Source: BP-464 sp963825415
Lineage (GTDB): Bacteria; Actinomycetota; Thermoleophilia; Solirubrobacterales; Solirubrobacteraceae
Assembly (NCBI GenBank): GCA_963825415.1
Contig: CAWGTD010000006.1
Location: forward strand, 682,001-746,000
DNA: 64,000 nt
Direction: 5' to 3'
In this document: positions 1-8,758 of the stretch, in pieces
How positions within the stretch are numbered: the first letter of the stretch is position 1
Layout of the letters: each line of letters opens with the position of its first letter
Translations under genes and position numbers: made by a program
Notes under the pieces: model-generated
Database searches by the model: none
What the model saw: the letters and a program-made list of their open reading frames with translations, nothing else
Told to the model about the DNA's origin: nothing

Positions 1-394
1 TCGTGTACTTGTCGTCCGGCTTGCCGCCGACCATCCGCGTCGGCGCGCAGGAGTCGGCGATGCCGGTGGTGCCGTGGGCCCAGGAGACGACCGGCCAGCC
101 GCCCTTGGGCGCCTTGCCCTTGGGCAGCGTGATCATGCCCGACACCGCGACCCGCTTGCCGTCGGTGTTGAGCGACCGGTAGAGCACCCGCCAGGTGCGG
201 CCGGCCGACGGCGTCTTGCCGCCGTGGATCGCGCGCGCCCAGATCAGGCTGCCGTGCGGGCCGGCGACGATCTGCGGCGCCGGCGGCGAGTAGAACGCGA
301 GCCCCGAGGGACCGGTGGTGACGGCGGCTGAAGCGGGGACGGTCAGGCCGGCGCAGAGCAGCGCGGCGAGCGGGACACAACGGCGTAGGCGCAT
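1..394 (-). CDS. Secretory lipase / alpha-beta hydrolase, N-terminal part (cut by window edge)
   Basis: Read from the ATG at 394 to the left edge, the frame stays open for about 131 codons. It starts with a signal peptide (MRLRRC, then a Leu/Ala-rich core ending at about Ala24, PASAA). The mature part has 'GGWPVVSWAHGTTG', the oxyanion-region signature of the secretory lipase (LIP) family of alpha/beta hydrolases. The catalytic Ser, Asp and His lie beyond the edge and cannot be checked. The product is probably an exported esterase or lipase acting on acylglycerols or other esters. It is transcribed leftwards like the glycosidase behind it, with 35 bp between them. Confidence 0.75.
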   Translation of the reverse strand, partial: MRLRRCVPLAALLCAGLTVPASAAVTTGPSGLAFYSPPAPQIVAGPHGSLIWARAIHGGKTPSAGRTWRVLYRSLNTDGKRVAVSGMITLPKGKAPKGGWPVVSWAHGTTGIADSCAPTRMVGGKPDDKYT

Positions 395-429
395 GGGGCG
401 ACCGTACGACGTGCCGCGAACCGGTGCAA

Positions 430-1659
430 TCACCGGCACTCGGTGCGCCCGCGCGTCACCCACGCCTCATAGGCGGGGTACAGCGTGGTCAGCCCGAGGT
501 CGGCCAGGCCGACCGGGAACGCCGGGTCCTCGCGGAACGTGTACTGGAACGCCGCCTCGATCCGGCCGTCGGCGCGCCACCTGCGCAGCCGCGCGGCCAT
601 GAGCGAACAGCCGTCGGGCGCGGCGCCGACGCCGGTCTCCGTGATCCACAACGGCACCTCGTGATCGCAGCCGTGGCGGTCCAGCGCGCGCTCGACGCCG
701 CGGAGCAGTTGGTCGACCTCCCCCGGGCTGACGCCCTCGAGCTGGCGCCCGGCGCCGCGCGGGCGCACGAGGTGGGCGTGCTGGGCCCACGCGTCGGCGG
801 CGCAGACGATGTCCGACGGCAGCGCGCGGGCGAGCTCGGAGGCACCGGTCGCGCGCGGATGCGGGTCGGGGATGCCGGCGGTCTCGCCCAGCAGCAGGCG
901 GTGCTCGCCGCCGGCCTCGGTGAGCTCGGAGCGCATGGCGGCGACCAGCTGTGCGTAGCCGCGGGCGGCGAGCGTCGGCGAGTGGGGCTCGCAGCGCTGG
1001 CGCTGGGGGTTCAGGAACGCGGGCAGGTTCGGCTCGTTCCACGCGCTCCACCAGGGCAGCTCGATGCCCTGCGTGCGACCGAGCTCCAGCAGCGAGCGCA
1101 CGAACGCGCGGTAGTCGGCGATCCGTGGCATCCGGGCGTAGGGCGTGGTGCCGGGGCGCTCGCAGCCGACCGCCGGCCGGGCGGCCCAGGCCGGCGTGCC
1201 GTAGATGACGAGCACCGGCTCGGCGCCGAGCGCCGCGACCGCCAGCAGGGTGTCGCGCACGCCCGCCCACCCCGCGCACGGCGGCTGGGCGCGCATGCAG
1301 CCGTCCTGGGCCTGGGTCCAGTCCGGGGGGCGGTTGGCGACGGGCTGGACGTGCGACCAGTCGACGAGCACGCGCACGTAGCGCGGCTTCAGCGCGGCGA
1401 GCCGGTCGCGCCAGAGCGCGAACTCGGCCGGCTGCGGCCCGGGCGCGAGCAGATGCGGGTTGGCCTCGGTGATGCCGACCGCGAACGCAGGAGGGCGCGG
1501 AGCGGCCGGGACCGTCGTGGTGGCGACCGTGCTCGTCGCGACCGTGGGCTGCTTCGCTTCGCCCCCGCATCCGGCGAGGACGACGATGGCGGCGGCGAGA
1601 AGAGCGCCGAAGAGGGCCGAAGGCCCGGTCACGGACGCCCGGAGGGCGGACGTTCTCAT
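430..1659 (-). CDS. Glycoside hydrolase-like lipoprotein (clan GH-A fold)
   Basis: This is a 409-residue lipoprotein. I chose the ATG at 1659 because it gives a clean type II signal: MRTSALRAS, a hydrophobic stretch, and the lipobox LAGC with Cys31. A Thr/Val/Pro-rich linker follows, then a TIM-barrel glycosidase-like domain. 'WSAWNEPN' (acid/base Glu209) and 'LWITETG' (nucleophile Glu341) match the paired catalytic glutamates of clan GH-A enzymes such as GH5, GH39 and related families. It is likely anchored outside the membrane and hydrolyses a polysaccharide or glycoside. The substrate cannot be told. Extending the frame upstream of 1659 would run into the A-type Fe-S carrier gene and destroy the lipoprotein signal. 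Confidence 0.8.
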   Translation of the reverse strand: MRTSALRASVTGPSALFGALLAAAIVVLAGCGGEAKQPTVATSTVATTTVPAAPRPPAFAVGITEANPHLLAPGPQPAEFALWRDRLAALKPRYVRVLVDWSHVQPVANRPPDWTQAQDGCMRAQPPCAGWAGVRDTLLAVAALGAEPVLVIYGTPAWAARPAVGCERPGTTPYARMPRIADYRAFVRSLLELGRTQGIELPWWSAWNEPNLPAFLNPQRQRCEPHSPTLAARGYAQLVAAMRSELTEAGGEHRLLLGETAGIPDPHPRATGASELARALPSDIVCAADAWAQHAHLVRPRGAGRQLEGVSPGEVDQLLRGVERALDRHGCDHEVPLWITETGVGAAPDGCSLMAARLRRWRADGRIEAAFQYTFREDPAFPVGLADLGLTTLYPAYEAWVTRGRTECR

Positions 1660-1693
1660 CAGAAGTGCGGGCAGGATGCCCGCACGGGGACTC

Positions 1694-2077
1694 CTATACG
1701 GCGGAAACCTGCTCCTCCTCCGCCACGCGGAACGAGGAGCCGCAGCCGCACGCGGCGACGACGTTGGGGTTGTTGACCTGGAAGCCGGCGCCCTGGAGGG
1801 AGTCGACGTAGTCGATCGTCGAGCCGTCGACGTAGGGCAGGCTCGGACCGTCGACAAGGAGCTTCAGGCCGTGGCTCTCGAAGACCACGTCGCCATCGCG
1901 CTGCTCGTCGAAGGCGAGCTGATACTGAAAGCCCGAGCAGCCACCGCCGCGCACTCCGACGCGCAGCCCGGCCGCCTCCGCGGCGTCGCCCTGGCCGGCG
2001 AGAAACTCCTGGACTTTCTCGGCGCCCTTGTCGCTGAGGACGATGCCCTGGGCCTTGTAGGTGACTTCCTGACTCAT
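1694..2077 (-). CDS. A-type iron-sulfur carrier (HesB/IscA/ErpA family)
   Basis: A 127-residue protein of normal length for the family. The three conserved cysteines are present: one in 'RGGGCSGF' and two in 'ACGCGSSF' near the C-terminus. These bind a [2Fe-2S] or [4Fe-4S] cluster that is handed to target enzymes. It is divergent from bolA across a 38-bp gap, and bolA is followed by a CGFS glutaredoxin. The three families cooperate in Fe-S trafficking, so the layout supports the call. IscA and ErpA cannot be separated from sequence alone, so no symbol is given. The intergenic TATA-containing stretch around 2089-2094 could serve promoters on both strands. Confidence 0.92.
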   Translation of the reverse strand: MSQEVTYKAQGIVLSDKGAEKVQEFLAGQGDAAEAAGLRVGVRGGGCSGFQYQLAFDEQRDGDVVFESHGLKLLVDGPSLPYVDGSTIDYVDSLQGAGFQVNNPNVVAACGCGSSFRVAEEEQVSAV

Positions 2078-2115
2078 CGCTTCACGAAGTATAGCGAGGG
2101 GCTACGCTGTCTCGG

Positions 2116-2337
2116 ATGGCCACCGCCGACGAGGTCAAGCAGCGGATCGAGGCAGCCATCCCGGGCGCCGAAGCCCATGTGCAGAGCGCCGACGACGTGC
2201 ATTTCAGCGCCCGCGTCGTCAGCGATCGCTTCGCCGGGATGAACCGCGTCCAGCAGCACAGGCTCGTCTACGACGTGTTCGACGGCGAGCTCGGCGGGAC
2301 CATCCACGCGCTGTCACTCAAGACGGAGACACCATGA
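2116..2337 (+). CDS. BolA family protein
   Basis: 73 residues, the typical size of short BolA/IbaG proteins. The conserved part runs from 'DDVHFSARVVSDRFAGMNR' through 'QQHRLVYDVFDGEL' to 'IHALSLKT', including the His that helps ligate a [2Fe-2S] cluster shared with a monothiol glutaredoxin. The stop overlaps the next start by four bases (ATGA at 2334-2337), so translation with the glutaredoxin is probably coupled. This is a natural BolA-Grx4 pair. It probably acts in the cytoplasm in iron sensing or Fe-S cluster delivery. Confidence 0.9.
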   Translation: MATADEVKQRIEAAIPGAEAHVQSADDVHFSARVVSDRFAGMNRVQQHRLVYDVFDGELGGTIHALSLKTETP

Positions 2338-2747
2338 GCGAACCGCAGACGTCGAACCCCATCCGCGACGCGATCGCAGACGCGATCGGCTCCAACCGCG
2401 TCATCCTCTTCATGAAGGGCACGCCCGAACAGCCGATGTGCGGCTTCTCGGCGCGCACGTCCGCCGCGCTGCAGACGCTGGGCGCGCCGTTCGCGGCGGT
2501 CGACATCCTTCCCGACCCGCGCATCCGCCAGGAGCTGTCGGCGATCTCGGGCTGGCCCACCATCCCCCAGCTGTTCGTCGAAGGCGAGCTGGTCGGCGGC
2601 GCCGACATCGTCGCCGAGATGTACGAGACCGGCGAGCTGGCCGGAGTGCTCGGCGTCGAGACGCCGGCGGACGCCCCCGAGGACGCGCCCGCGGGGGCCG
2701 ACCCCGCACCGGCGCCGCTCTCGGTGGAGAACAGGCTCGGCACCTGA
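2334..2747 (+). CDS. grxD: Monothiol (CGFS) glutaredoxin with C-terminal extension
   Basis: 137 residues. 'LFMKGTPEQPMCGFSAR' contains the CGFS active site (Cys36) and the upstream Lys28 that contacts glutathione. 'GWPTIPQLFVEGELVGGADIV' carries the cis-proline and the GG-D glutathione-binding motif. Such proteins bind a labile [2Fe-2S] cluster with glutathione and pass it on, usually with BolA, which is encoded immediately upstream with a 4-bp overlap. The last 30 or so residues are an Ala/Pro/Asp-rich tail (ADAPEDAPAG) not found in the standard domain of about 105 residues. It looks disordered and its role is unknown. Confidence 0.92.
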   Translation: MSEPQTSNPIRDAIADAIGSNRVILFMKGTPEQPMCGFSARTSAALQTLGAPFAAVDILPDPRIRQELSAISGWPTIPQLFVEGELVGGADIVAEMYETGELAGVLGVETPADAPEDAPAGADPAPAPLSVENRLGT

Positions 2748-2752
2748 CGGCC

Positions 2753-4109
2753 ATGGCCGCTGCGACCGCGCAGCAGGAGGCGCACGCCGCGACCAACGGC
2801 GCCGGGCGGGTGCCGGCGCTGCCGCCCGGGCCGCAGATGCCCGGCCACCTGATGACGCTCGGCTGGATCACCCGGCCGCTACCGCTGCTCGAACGCTGGC
2901 GTGCCGCCTACGGCGACACCTTCACCATGCGCATCGAGGACCTGACGTGGGTGGTGCTCTCCAACCCGGAGGACGTCAAGACCGTCTTCAAGGGCGACCC
3001 GCGGCTGCTGCACGCCGGCGAGGCGAACGAGGTCCTGCGTCCGGTCCTCGGGGACAACTCGGTGCTGCTGCTCGACGAGGAGCGCCACCTCGCCCAGCGC
3101 AAGCTGATGCTCCCCGCATTCCACGGCGAGCGGATGCAGCGCCACCGCGAGACGATGGCCGGCGTCGCGCGCGACGCGATCGCGCGCTGGCCGGTCGGTG
3201 AGGAGTTCGCGCTTCACCCGCACATGCAGGCCGTGACGCTCGAGGTGATCATGCGCGTCGTCTTCGGCGTGCGCGAGGCCGAGCGGCTCGACCCGCTGCG
3301 CGCCGGCCTGAAGGCCTTCCTGGACTCCGCGAGCGACCCGCGACTGCTGGCGGCGTTCGCGATCCTCGGCCCGCGGCGGATACGCAAGGCGCGGTTCTTC
3401 CGCCGCATCATCGAACCCGTCGACACGCTGCTATTCGAGGAGATCCGCCGCCGCCGGCAGGAGAGCGGCCTCGACGAGCGCGAGGACGTGTTGTCGATGC
3501 TGATCCAGGCGCGGCACGAGGACGGCGAGCCGATGACCGACCAGGAGCTGCGCGACGAGCTGATGACGCTGCTGGTCGCCGGGCACGAGACGACGGCGAC
3601 GGCGCTGGCCTGGGCGCTCGAGCGGCTCGTCCGCCACCCCGACCAGATGGCGCGGCTGCGCGCCGCGGCGCAGTCCGACACCGACGAGGCCTACCTCGAC
3701 GCGGTGACCCAGGAGACGCTGCGCCGCCGGCCGGTGATCCCCTTGGTGGTGCGCAAGCTCACCGAGCCGATGGAGCTCGGCGGGCAGCTGCTGCCCGCGG
3801 GCGTCGCGGTCGCGCCGTGCATCTACCTGCTCCACCACCGCGCGGACGTGTACCCCGACCCTTACGCGTTCCGGCCCGAGCGGTTCCTGGAGAACCCGCC
3901 CGGCACGTACACGTGGATCCCGTTCGGCGGCGGGCTGCGCCGCTGCCTGGGCGGCAGCTTCGCGCTGCTGGAGATGAAGACCGTGCTGCGCGAGGTCGTC
4001 AACGCGATGAGCCTACGTCCGGCCGACCCGCGCCCCGAGCCGATGAAGCGCCGCGCGATCACCTGGACGCCCGGGTCGCGGCGCCCGGGTCATCGCCGAA
4101 CGGGCCTAG
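2753..4109 (+). CDS. Cytochrome P450 (frameshift in last codons)
   Basis: A full-length P450 of about 450 residues. Visible motifs are the I-helix 'AGHETTATAL', the K-helix ExxR in 'QETLRRRP', and the haem-thiolate loop 'FGGGLRRCLGGSFAL'. There is no signal or membrane anchor, so it is a soluble monooxygenase needing external redox partners. The ATG at 2753 starts 5 bp after the glutaredoxin stop. As written the frame runs on to 4399 across the convergent S55 gene. Removing one G from the GGG run at 4073-4075 restores a normal P450 tail (TPGRGARVIAERA) and a TAG at 4107-4109 that overlaps the convergent stop. The indel is therefore probably a sequence error. The substrate is unknown. Confidence 0.88.
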
Positions 4110-5908
4110 GGCCGCACGACGACCCGCACGCGCAGCGTCCCGCTGATCCGCAGCGCCGGGTCGCGGTAGACCGGGCGCTCGCGCAGCGCGACGCCCTCGG
4201 GGCCGGGCGGCAGGGCATCGGCGCCCGTCGGAGGATCGAGCGGCGTGTCGGCGGACTGCGGCGGGCGGAAGCTCGCGGTCACGCCGTCGTAGCGATGGAT
4301 CGCCGCGATCGTCCGCGACAGCCCGACGAGCGAAGTCGGCCCGAACTCGGCTGTCGCGCCAGGGTCGCGGCCGCCGAGGATCCCCGCCAGCTGCGATAGC
4401 GCGCCGCCGGCGGCGTCGGATGGCGTGCCGGTGAGCACGAGGTCGCGCTCGCCCGCCGGCATCCCGCGCGGCACGTGCACGCGGATCGTCCGCATCACTC
4501 GCGCCCCGCCGATGCGCAGCAGGCGCGCGCGCACGTTGAAGTTGCGACCGCGCCGCACGCGGTGCGGCGCCTTGCCGCCCGCCAGGAACGCCTGCGACAG
4601 CCCGCGGCGCACCTGCAGGTCGACACTTACGGAGGTGATGTGCATCGGGCCGAGCATGAAGCTGTCGATGGCCGAGCCGGCCGTGCCGAAGTCGAGCACG
4701 GGTACCGAGGCGCCCAGCGAGATCGCCCCCGTCGAGGCGCTCCCGGCGCCGATGCCCACGTAGGTGTTGCAGAAGTGCATCGGCGTGCGCAGCTCCTGCA
4801 CGGCGACGTTGACGCACATGTTGGCGCTCTCGCGGATCGGGCTGCCGTGAAGCACGGCGTACACGGCCTGGGCGACGGCCGCGGTGCCCACGATGCTGAG
4901 CGCCGAGGCGCCGGTCGGCAGGCCGACCTCCCGCTCGTCGGCCAGTTCGGTCGCGATCACTTGGCGCTCGCCCGTGTCCGTGTCGGTGGCCGTGACGGTC
5001 AGCGGATAGCGCGGCGGCAGGACGCCGAGCCTGCCCGTGATCGCAGCGACGCCGTCCCCCGTGAGCGTGCCGACGACGTGGCCCGGCGAGGCGAGCTTGT
5101 AAGAGGTGAGATCAGGTGCGCCGAGCGGGTTGGACACGACCGTGTAGACGTAGGCGTCCTGGAGGAACAGCGCGCGGGCGCCGACCGAGTCCAGCGGGTG
5201 GCCGAAGCCCCACACGGCGTCGCCGTCGACGTACGTCACGGTCCCGATCGCGCTCAGGTTGATCGCGCCGTTGGCGAGCCCGGCGGCCATCGACGCGCCG
5301 GGGCGCAGCGCCTGCACGCCGAACTCCGCCCGCGGCGCCGCGGGCGCGGTGTAGAGCGGGCGCCCGGCCATGCCGGCGGCGCGCTCGAATACGGCACCCA
5401 CCGGGGCCGACAGGCCGCTGAGGCTGAGCGGAACGGCGAGCGGTTGCGCACGGCGCAGCATCCGCGGCGCCCGACGGGCCGAGGACGGCGGCGACACCGG
5501 TTCGGACAGGACCTCCTCGATCGGCGTGCCCAGAACGAGCTTGTTGCCGTACTCCCCCACGCCCTCCGACAGCGCGGCCGCGACCCTCATGCCCCCGTCG
5601 CTGCCCGGGCAGTAGACCGGCGAGCCGGAGAACCCGGGGCCCGCGCCGGTGCCGTCCACTGCGGGCCCCGAGATGCGCATGAGCAGGCGCGACAGGCCGG
5701 AGCCGTCGCTGATGACGTCCTCGATCCTGACGTCGAAGCCGACGATGTCCACACCGTGCACGACCGTGTAGCCGGTGCACGCCATTCCGGCCCGCACGTC
5801 GCCGAGCGGCATGATCGGATCGCCCGCCGCGTGAGCCGGCGCCGCCACCGCAAGGCAGCCGAGAAGGCCCAGAAAAGCGCTGCGCTGCGGGGACAGGGGG
5901 GCTAGCAT
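4106..5908 (-). CDS. SpoIVB-type peptidase S55 domain protein, secreted
   Basis: 600 residues with an N-terminal signal peptide (MLAPLSPQRSAFLG, hydrophobic core, APAHAA). 'GPGFSGSPVYC' at about residues 91-101 matches the S55 serine peptidase signature (SGSP, catalytic Ser), and 'GFGHPLDSVG' is typical of the family. In Bacillus, SpoIVB activates a sporulation protease in the intermembrane space. Many actinobacteria carry longer relatives of unknown role, which this resembles. The C-terminal third holds Ig-like beta segments with no family I recognise. The gene is convergent with the P450 (shared CTAG) and divergent from the mtnA remnant by 6 bp. Confidence 0.8.
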   Translation of the reverse strand: MLAPLSPQRSAFLGLLGCLAVAAPAHAAGDPIMPLGDVRAGMACTGYTVVHGVDIVGFDVRIEDVISDGSGLSRLLMRISGPAVDGTGAGPGFSGSPVYCPGSDGGMRVAAALSEGVGEYGNKLVLGTPIEEVLSEPVSPPSSARRAPRMLRRAQPLAVPLSLSGLSAPVGAVFERAAGMAGRPLYTAPAAPRAEFGVQALRPGASMAAGLANGAINLSAIGTVTYVDGDAVWGFGHPLDSVGARALFLQDAYVYTVVSNPLGAPDLTSYKLASPGHVVGTLTGDGVAAITGRLGVLPPRYPLTVTATDTDTGERQVIATELADEREVGLPTGASALSIVGTAAVAQAVYAVLHGSPIRESANMCVNVAVQELRTPMHFCNTYVGIGAGSASTGAISLGASVPVLDFGTAGSAIDSFMLGPMHITSVSVDLQVRRGLSQAFLAGGKAPHRVRRGRNFNVRARLLRIGGARVMRTIRVHVPRGMPAGERDLVLTGTPSDAAGGALSQLAGILGGRDPGATAEFGPTSLVGLSRTIAAIHRYDGVTASFRPPQSADTPLDPPTGADALPPGPEGVALRERPVYRDPALRISGTLRVRVVVRP

Positions 5909-5914
5909 CGGCGA

Positions 5915-6085
5915 ATGGCCCGGGGAGGAGTAGCGATCCGAGCCCTCGAGTGGGACGGCACGCGGCTGCGGGCGTTGGACCAGACGCTACTGCCCGAGCA
6001 GGAGGTCTGGCTGGAACTTCGGGGCGCAGCGGACACCGCGGTCGAGGCGATCCACGCCGTGGCGCGGCCCGCGGTCGCCGCATGA
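5915..6085 (+). pseudogene. mtnA: Remnant of methylthioribose-1-phosphate isomerase (mtnA)
   Basis: A 56-codon reading frame starting at ATG 5915 whose first 45 or so residues match the MtnA N-terminus closely: 'IRALEWDGTRLRALDQTLLP' then 'VWLELRGA', 'AVEAIHA'. The intact enzyme has roughly 330-360 residues and continues with an 'RGAPAIG' segment. Here the frame goes to 'VARPAVAA' and a TGA. The catalytic Cys and Asp of the methionine-salvage enzyme are absent. The last eight residues could be the end of the original protein joined by an internal deletion, but that is inference. The stop overlaps the ATG of the carboxypeptidase (ATGA at 6082-6085). The start lies 6 bp from the divergent S55 gene. 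Confidence 0.72.
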
Positions 6086-8460
6086 AGCGCTGGCTCGGCG
6101 CGGCGGCGGCGGTCGTCCTCGCCGCGGGAGCGGCCCCGGCCACGGCGGCCGCCGCCTGCTCGCCGACCGCGAGCCCCGATCCGGCGATACCGACCTGGCA
6201 GGCGGTCAACGGCTACGCGCTTGGCAGCCGTGAGGCCACCGACCAGGAGATCGAGAAGTACATGGCGATGGTCGACGGCGCCTCGACCCGCGTGCGCACG
6301 GGCGTCGCGGGACGGTCGGTACAGGGCCGCCCGCTGCCGTACGCGATCGCCGGCACACCCGCGAACGTCGCGCCGGGCCGGCTGGCGGCGATCTCGTCGC
6401 GCCTGCGCGCGGTCCGCGCCGGCACCGCTTCGCTTCCGCGCGGGAAGAGCCCCGCGTTCGCCTGGGTCGCGGGCAGCGTGCACGGCAACGAGCCCTCGGG
6501 CGCCGACGCCGACATGCGGCTCCTGTACGAGCTGGCGGCCGGCCGCGACTGCGTCGCCCGCGAACGCCTGAGCCGGCTGGTGACGATCCTGCTGCCCGTG
6601 CAGAACCCCGACGGGCGCGCGGCGAACTCGCGCTTCAACGGCGCGGGGTTCGATCTCAACCGCGACTGGTTCGCGCGCACCCAACCGGAGACCGACGCGA
6701 AGATCGCGCTGCTGCGCCGCTACCCGCCGATCCTGTTCGTCGACCAGCACGAGCACGGCGCCGGCGCGTTCTTCTTCCCGCCCAACGCCGACCCGATCCA
6801 CCACGAGGTGCCGAACGGCGCGCTGTCGGCGATCGCAGACGTCTTCGGCCCGGCGCTACGCCGCGCGTTCGACGCCGCCGGCCTTCCCCACGTCAGCTCG
6901 GGTACCTACGACCTGTTCTTCATGGGCTTCGGCGACAGCGTCCCGACCACGCTGTTCGGCGCGGCCGGGATGACGTTCGAGAAGGGCAGCGACGCGCCTT
7001 ACCAGGAGCGCGTCGACCAGCACCACCTCGCCGCCGCCACCGCGCTCACCGCCGCAGCACGCCACGAGCCCGGGCTGCTGCGCGGGTGGGCGCGCGAGTG
7101 GCGCGCGGCGCGCGAGCAGGGCGCCCGCGGACACCTGCAGCCCAACCGGGCGATCATGCCCGGCGGCAGCGTGAGCTTCCAGGTGCCCACGCGCCGCGTC
7201 TACGGATACGCGATCAGGGCCGACGTCCACGCGGCCGACGCGGTGGTGCTTGCACGGCGGCTGGCGTCGGCCGGCGTCCGGGTCGACCGGCTGCGCGCGC
7301 CGCTGCGCACGAAGGCGCTGCGGGGCTTCGGCGAGACCGCCACCGCGGCCGCGACGCTGCCCGCCGGCACGTTCTACGTGTCGATGGCGCAGACCGCCAA
7401 GCACTGGATCGAGGCGATGCTCGGTGACGACGCCTACGTCCCGATCCCGTACACCTACGACGTCTCCTCGTGGTCGAACCCGTTGCTGATGGGGCTGGCG
7501 GGTGGTGCGCTCCAGGCGCGGGTCGGCAAGCCCGCGGTCGAGCGCTTCAAGCCCGGCTCGCCGATATCGCAGCCGGCGGGCGCCGCCGCGCCCGCATACG
7601 GATTCCCCGGCGGAGCGGAGGGCTCGCTGGACCTCGCGTTCGCGCTGCTGAAGGCGGGGGCGGCGGTCTCACGCCGCCCCACCGACGGTGGCTTCGTGGT
7701 GTCGAGGCCGACGGACGTCGCCGCGCTGAAGGCGGCGGCCGCGGCGCGCAACGTCGGCCTGTCGGCACTCGACGCCGCACCTGGCGACGCGGTCGCGCTG
7801 CGTCTCCCCCGCGTCGCGCTGCTGCCGGGCGCGAGCCCCGTCAGCGCCGCATGGTCGCGTCACCTGCTCGAACGACGGTTGGGGCTCGCCGTCGACGTGC
7901 TCGACGCGAACGCGATCGCAGCCGGACGGCTCGCCGCGGGCGGCTACACCGCCCTCGTCGCCACGGCCGGGGCGGGCGGCGCGTTGTCGGCGCCCGCGGC
8001 GCTCGCGTTGGGAGCCTGGGTGCGCTCCGGCGGGGAGTTGGTGGGCGTCAGACGCCAGGGAGTCGACGTGGCGCGGGCCGCCGGGCTCACCGCGGTGACC
8101 GCCATCCCCGCGCCCGAGGGCTTCAAGGTCGCCGGTGCGGCGCTGCGCGTCACGCTCGACCCGGCAGACCCCGTGGCATGGGGCGAGGCCGGCGAGAGCT
8201 ACACGTTCGTCGTCGACGATCCGATCCTCGACGCCCACGGCGCCCGCGTGGTGGCGCGCTATCCGGCCAATGGCCGTTTTCACGTCTCGGGCTACAGCAA
8301 CGGGGCCGACGTGCTGCGCGGCACAGCGGCTGCGACCGACGAGCTCGTCGGGGCCGGGCGGGTCGTCCTCTTCGCCTTCGACCCGGCGTTCCGCGGCTAC
8401 GTCGAGTCGACCGAGCGGCTCGTCGGCAACGCGCTGCTCGCGCCACCCGGCGCCGCCTGA
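6082..8460 (+). CDS. Secreted M14 family zinc carboxypeptidase
   Basis: 792 residues with a signal peptide (MKRWLG, Ala/Val-rich core, TAAAAC). The M14 catalytic domain fills the first half. 'SVHGNEPSG' gives the HxxE zinc ligands (His134, Glu137), 'QNPDGRAANSRFN' and 'FDLNRDW' form the substrate-binding segment, and 'DQHEHGAGAFFFPP' holds a conserved His. The second half resembles the long extension seen in actinobacterial M14 proteins and has a Rossmann/glutamine-amidotransferase-like look ('YTALVATAGAGG', 'ELVGVRRQGVD'). It is probably an exported peptidase of peptides or cell-wall material. The start overlaps the mtnA remnant stop. Confidence 0.88.
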   Translation: MKRWLGAAAAVVLAAGAAPATAAAACSPTASPDPAIPTWQAVNGYALGSREATDQEIEKYMAMVDGASTRVRTGVAGRSVQGRPLPYAIAGTPANVAPGRLAAISSRLRAVRAGTASLPRGKSPAFAWVAGSVHGNEPSGADADMRLLYELAAGRDCVARERLSRLVTILLPVQNPDGRAANSRFNGAGFDLNRDWFARTQPETDAKIALLRRYPPILFVDQHEHGAGAFFFPPNADPIHHEVPNGALSAIADVFGPALRRAFDAAGLPHVSSGTYDLFFMGFGDSVPTTLFGAAGMTFEKGSDAPYQERVDQHHLAAATALTAAARHEPGLLRGWAREWRAAREQGARGHLQPNRAIMPGGSVSFQVPTRRVYGYAIRADVHAADAVVLARRLASAGVRVDRLRAPLRTKALRGFGETATAAATLPAGTFYVSMAQTAKHWIEAMLGDDAYVPIPYTYDVSSWSNPLLMGLAGGALQARVGKPAVERFKPGSPISQPAGAAAPAYGFPGGAEGSLDLAFALLKAGAAVSRRPTDGGFVVSRPTDVAALKAAAAARNVGLSALDAAPGDAVALRLPRVALLPGASPVSAAWSRHLLERRLGLAVDVLDANAIAAGRLAAGGYTALVATAGAGGALSAPAALALGAWVRSGGELVGVRRQGVDVARAAGLTAVTAIPAPEGFKVAGAALRVTLDPADPVAWGEAGESYTFVVDDPILDAHGARVVARYPANGRFHVSGYSNGADVLRGTAAATDELVGAGRVVLFAFDPAFRGYVESTERLVGNALLAPPGAA

Positions 8461-8708
8461 GCACTCGGCGCCGCCCGCCAGCGGAGGTTCTCGACGATGC
8501 GGTGCGAATCGCAGATCGCCTCGCCGGAGACAACGAGCAGCGGCACGTGGTCCTGGCCGGAGAGCGCGCGCACCTCGGCGCGGTCCGACCGCCGCCACGG
8601 AACCCGTACGACGTCGGCCTGCACGTCCTGCCGGCGCAGCTCGCGCGCGACCCGCCCGCACGGGCAGAGCCAGTTCGTCGGCGTGCGGCAGCGGTACAGC
8701 GTGGCCAT
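8397..8708 (-). CDS. Glutaredoxin-like / GST N-terminal domain protein
   Basis: 103 residues. 'MATLYRCRTPTNWLCPCGRVAR' begins like a thioredoxin-fold glutaredoxin or GST N-domain with a CPCG redox motif. 'GQDHVPLLVVSGEAICDSHRIVENL' carries the cis-proline and the Glu/Asp-Ser pair that binds glutathione-type thiols in GST N-domains. There is no C-terminal helical domain, so it is a single-domain protein. Its 3' end overlaps the convergent carboxypeptidase by 64 bp. The last 25 residues are unlike the family, so the true stop may be earlier. It starts 50 bp from the divergent DegV gene. Confidence 0.7.
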   Translation of the reverse strand: MATLYRCRTPTNWLCPCGRVARELRRQDVQADVVRVPWRRSDRAEVRALSGQDHVPLLVVSGEAICDSHRIVENLRWRAAPSAQAAPGGASSALPTSRSVDST

Positions 8709-8758
8709 GTCCGGAGGGTACGTCAGGTGCTCTTGGAGAGGACTAGGCTCCGGCCGCG

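Noticed and set aside
424..1776. Long plus-strand reading frame opposite the glycosidase lipoprotein
   Set aside because: It has no recognisable motifs and mirrors the real minus-strand gene, as expected in very GC-rich DNA. The same holds for the plus-strand frames opposite the S55 gene (4475-5905) and the phosphatase (14620-16704).
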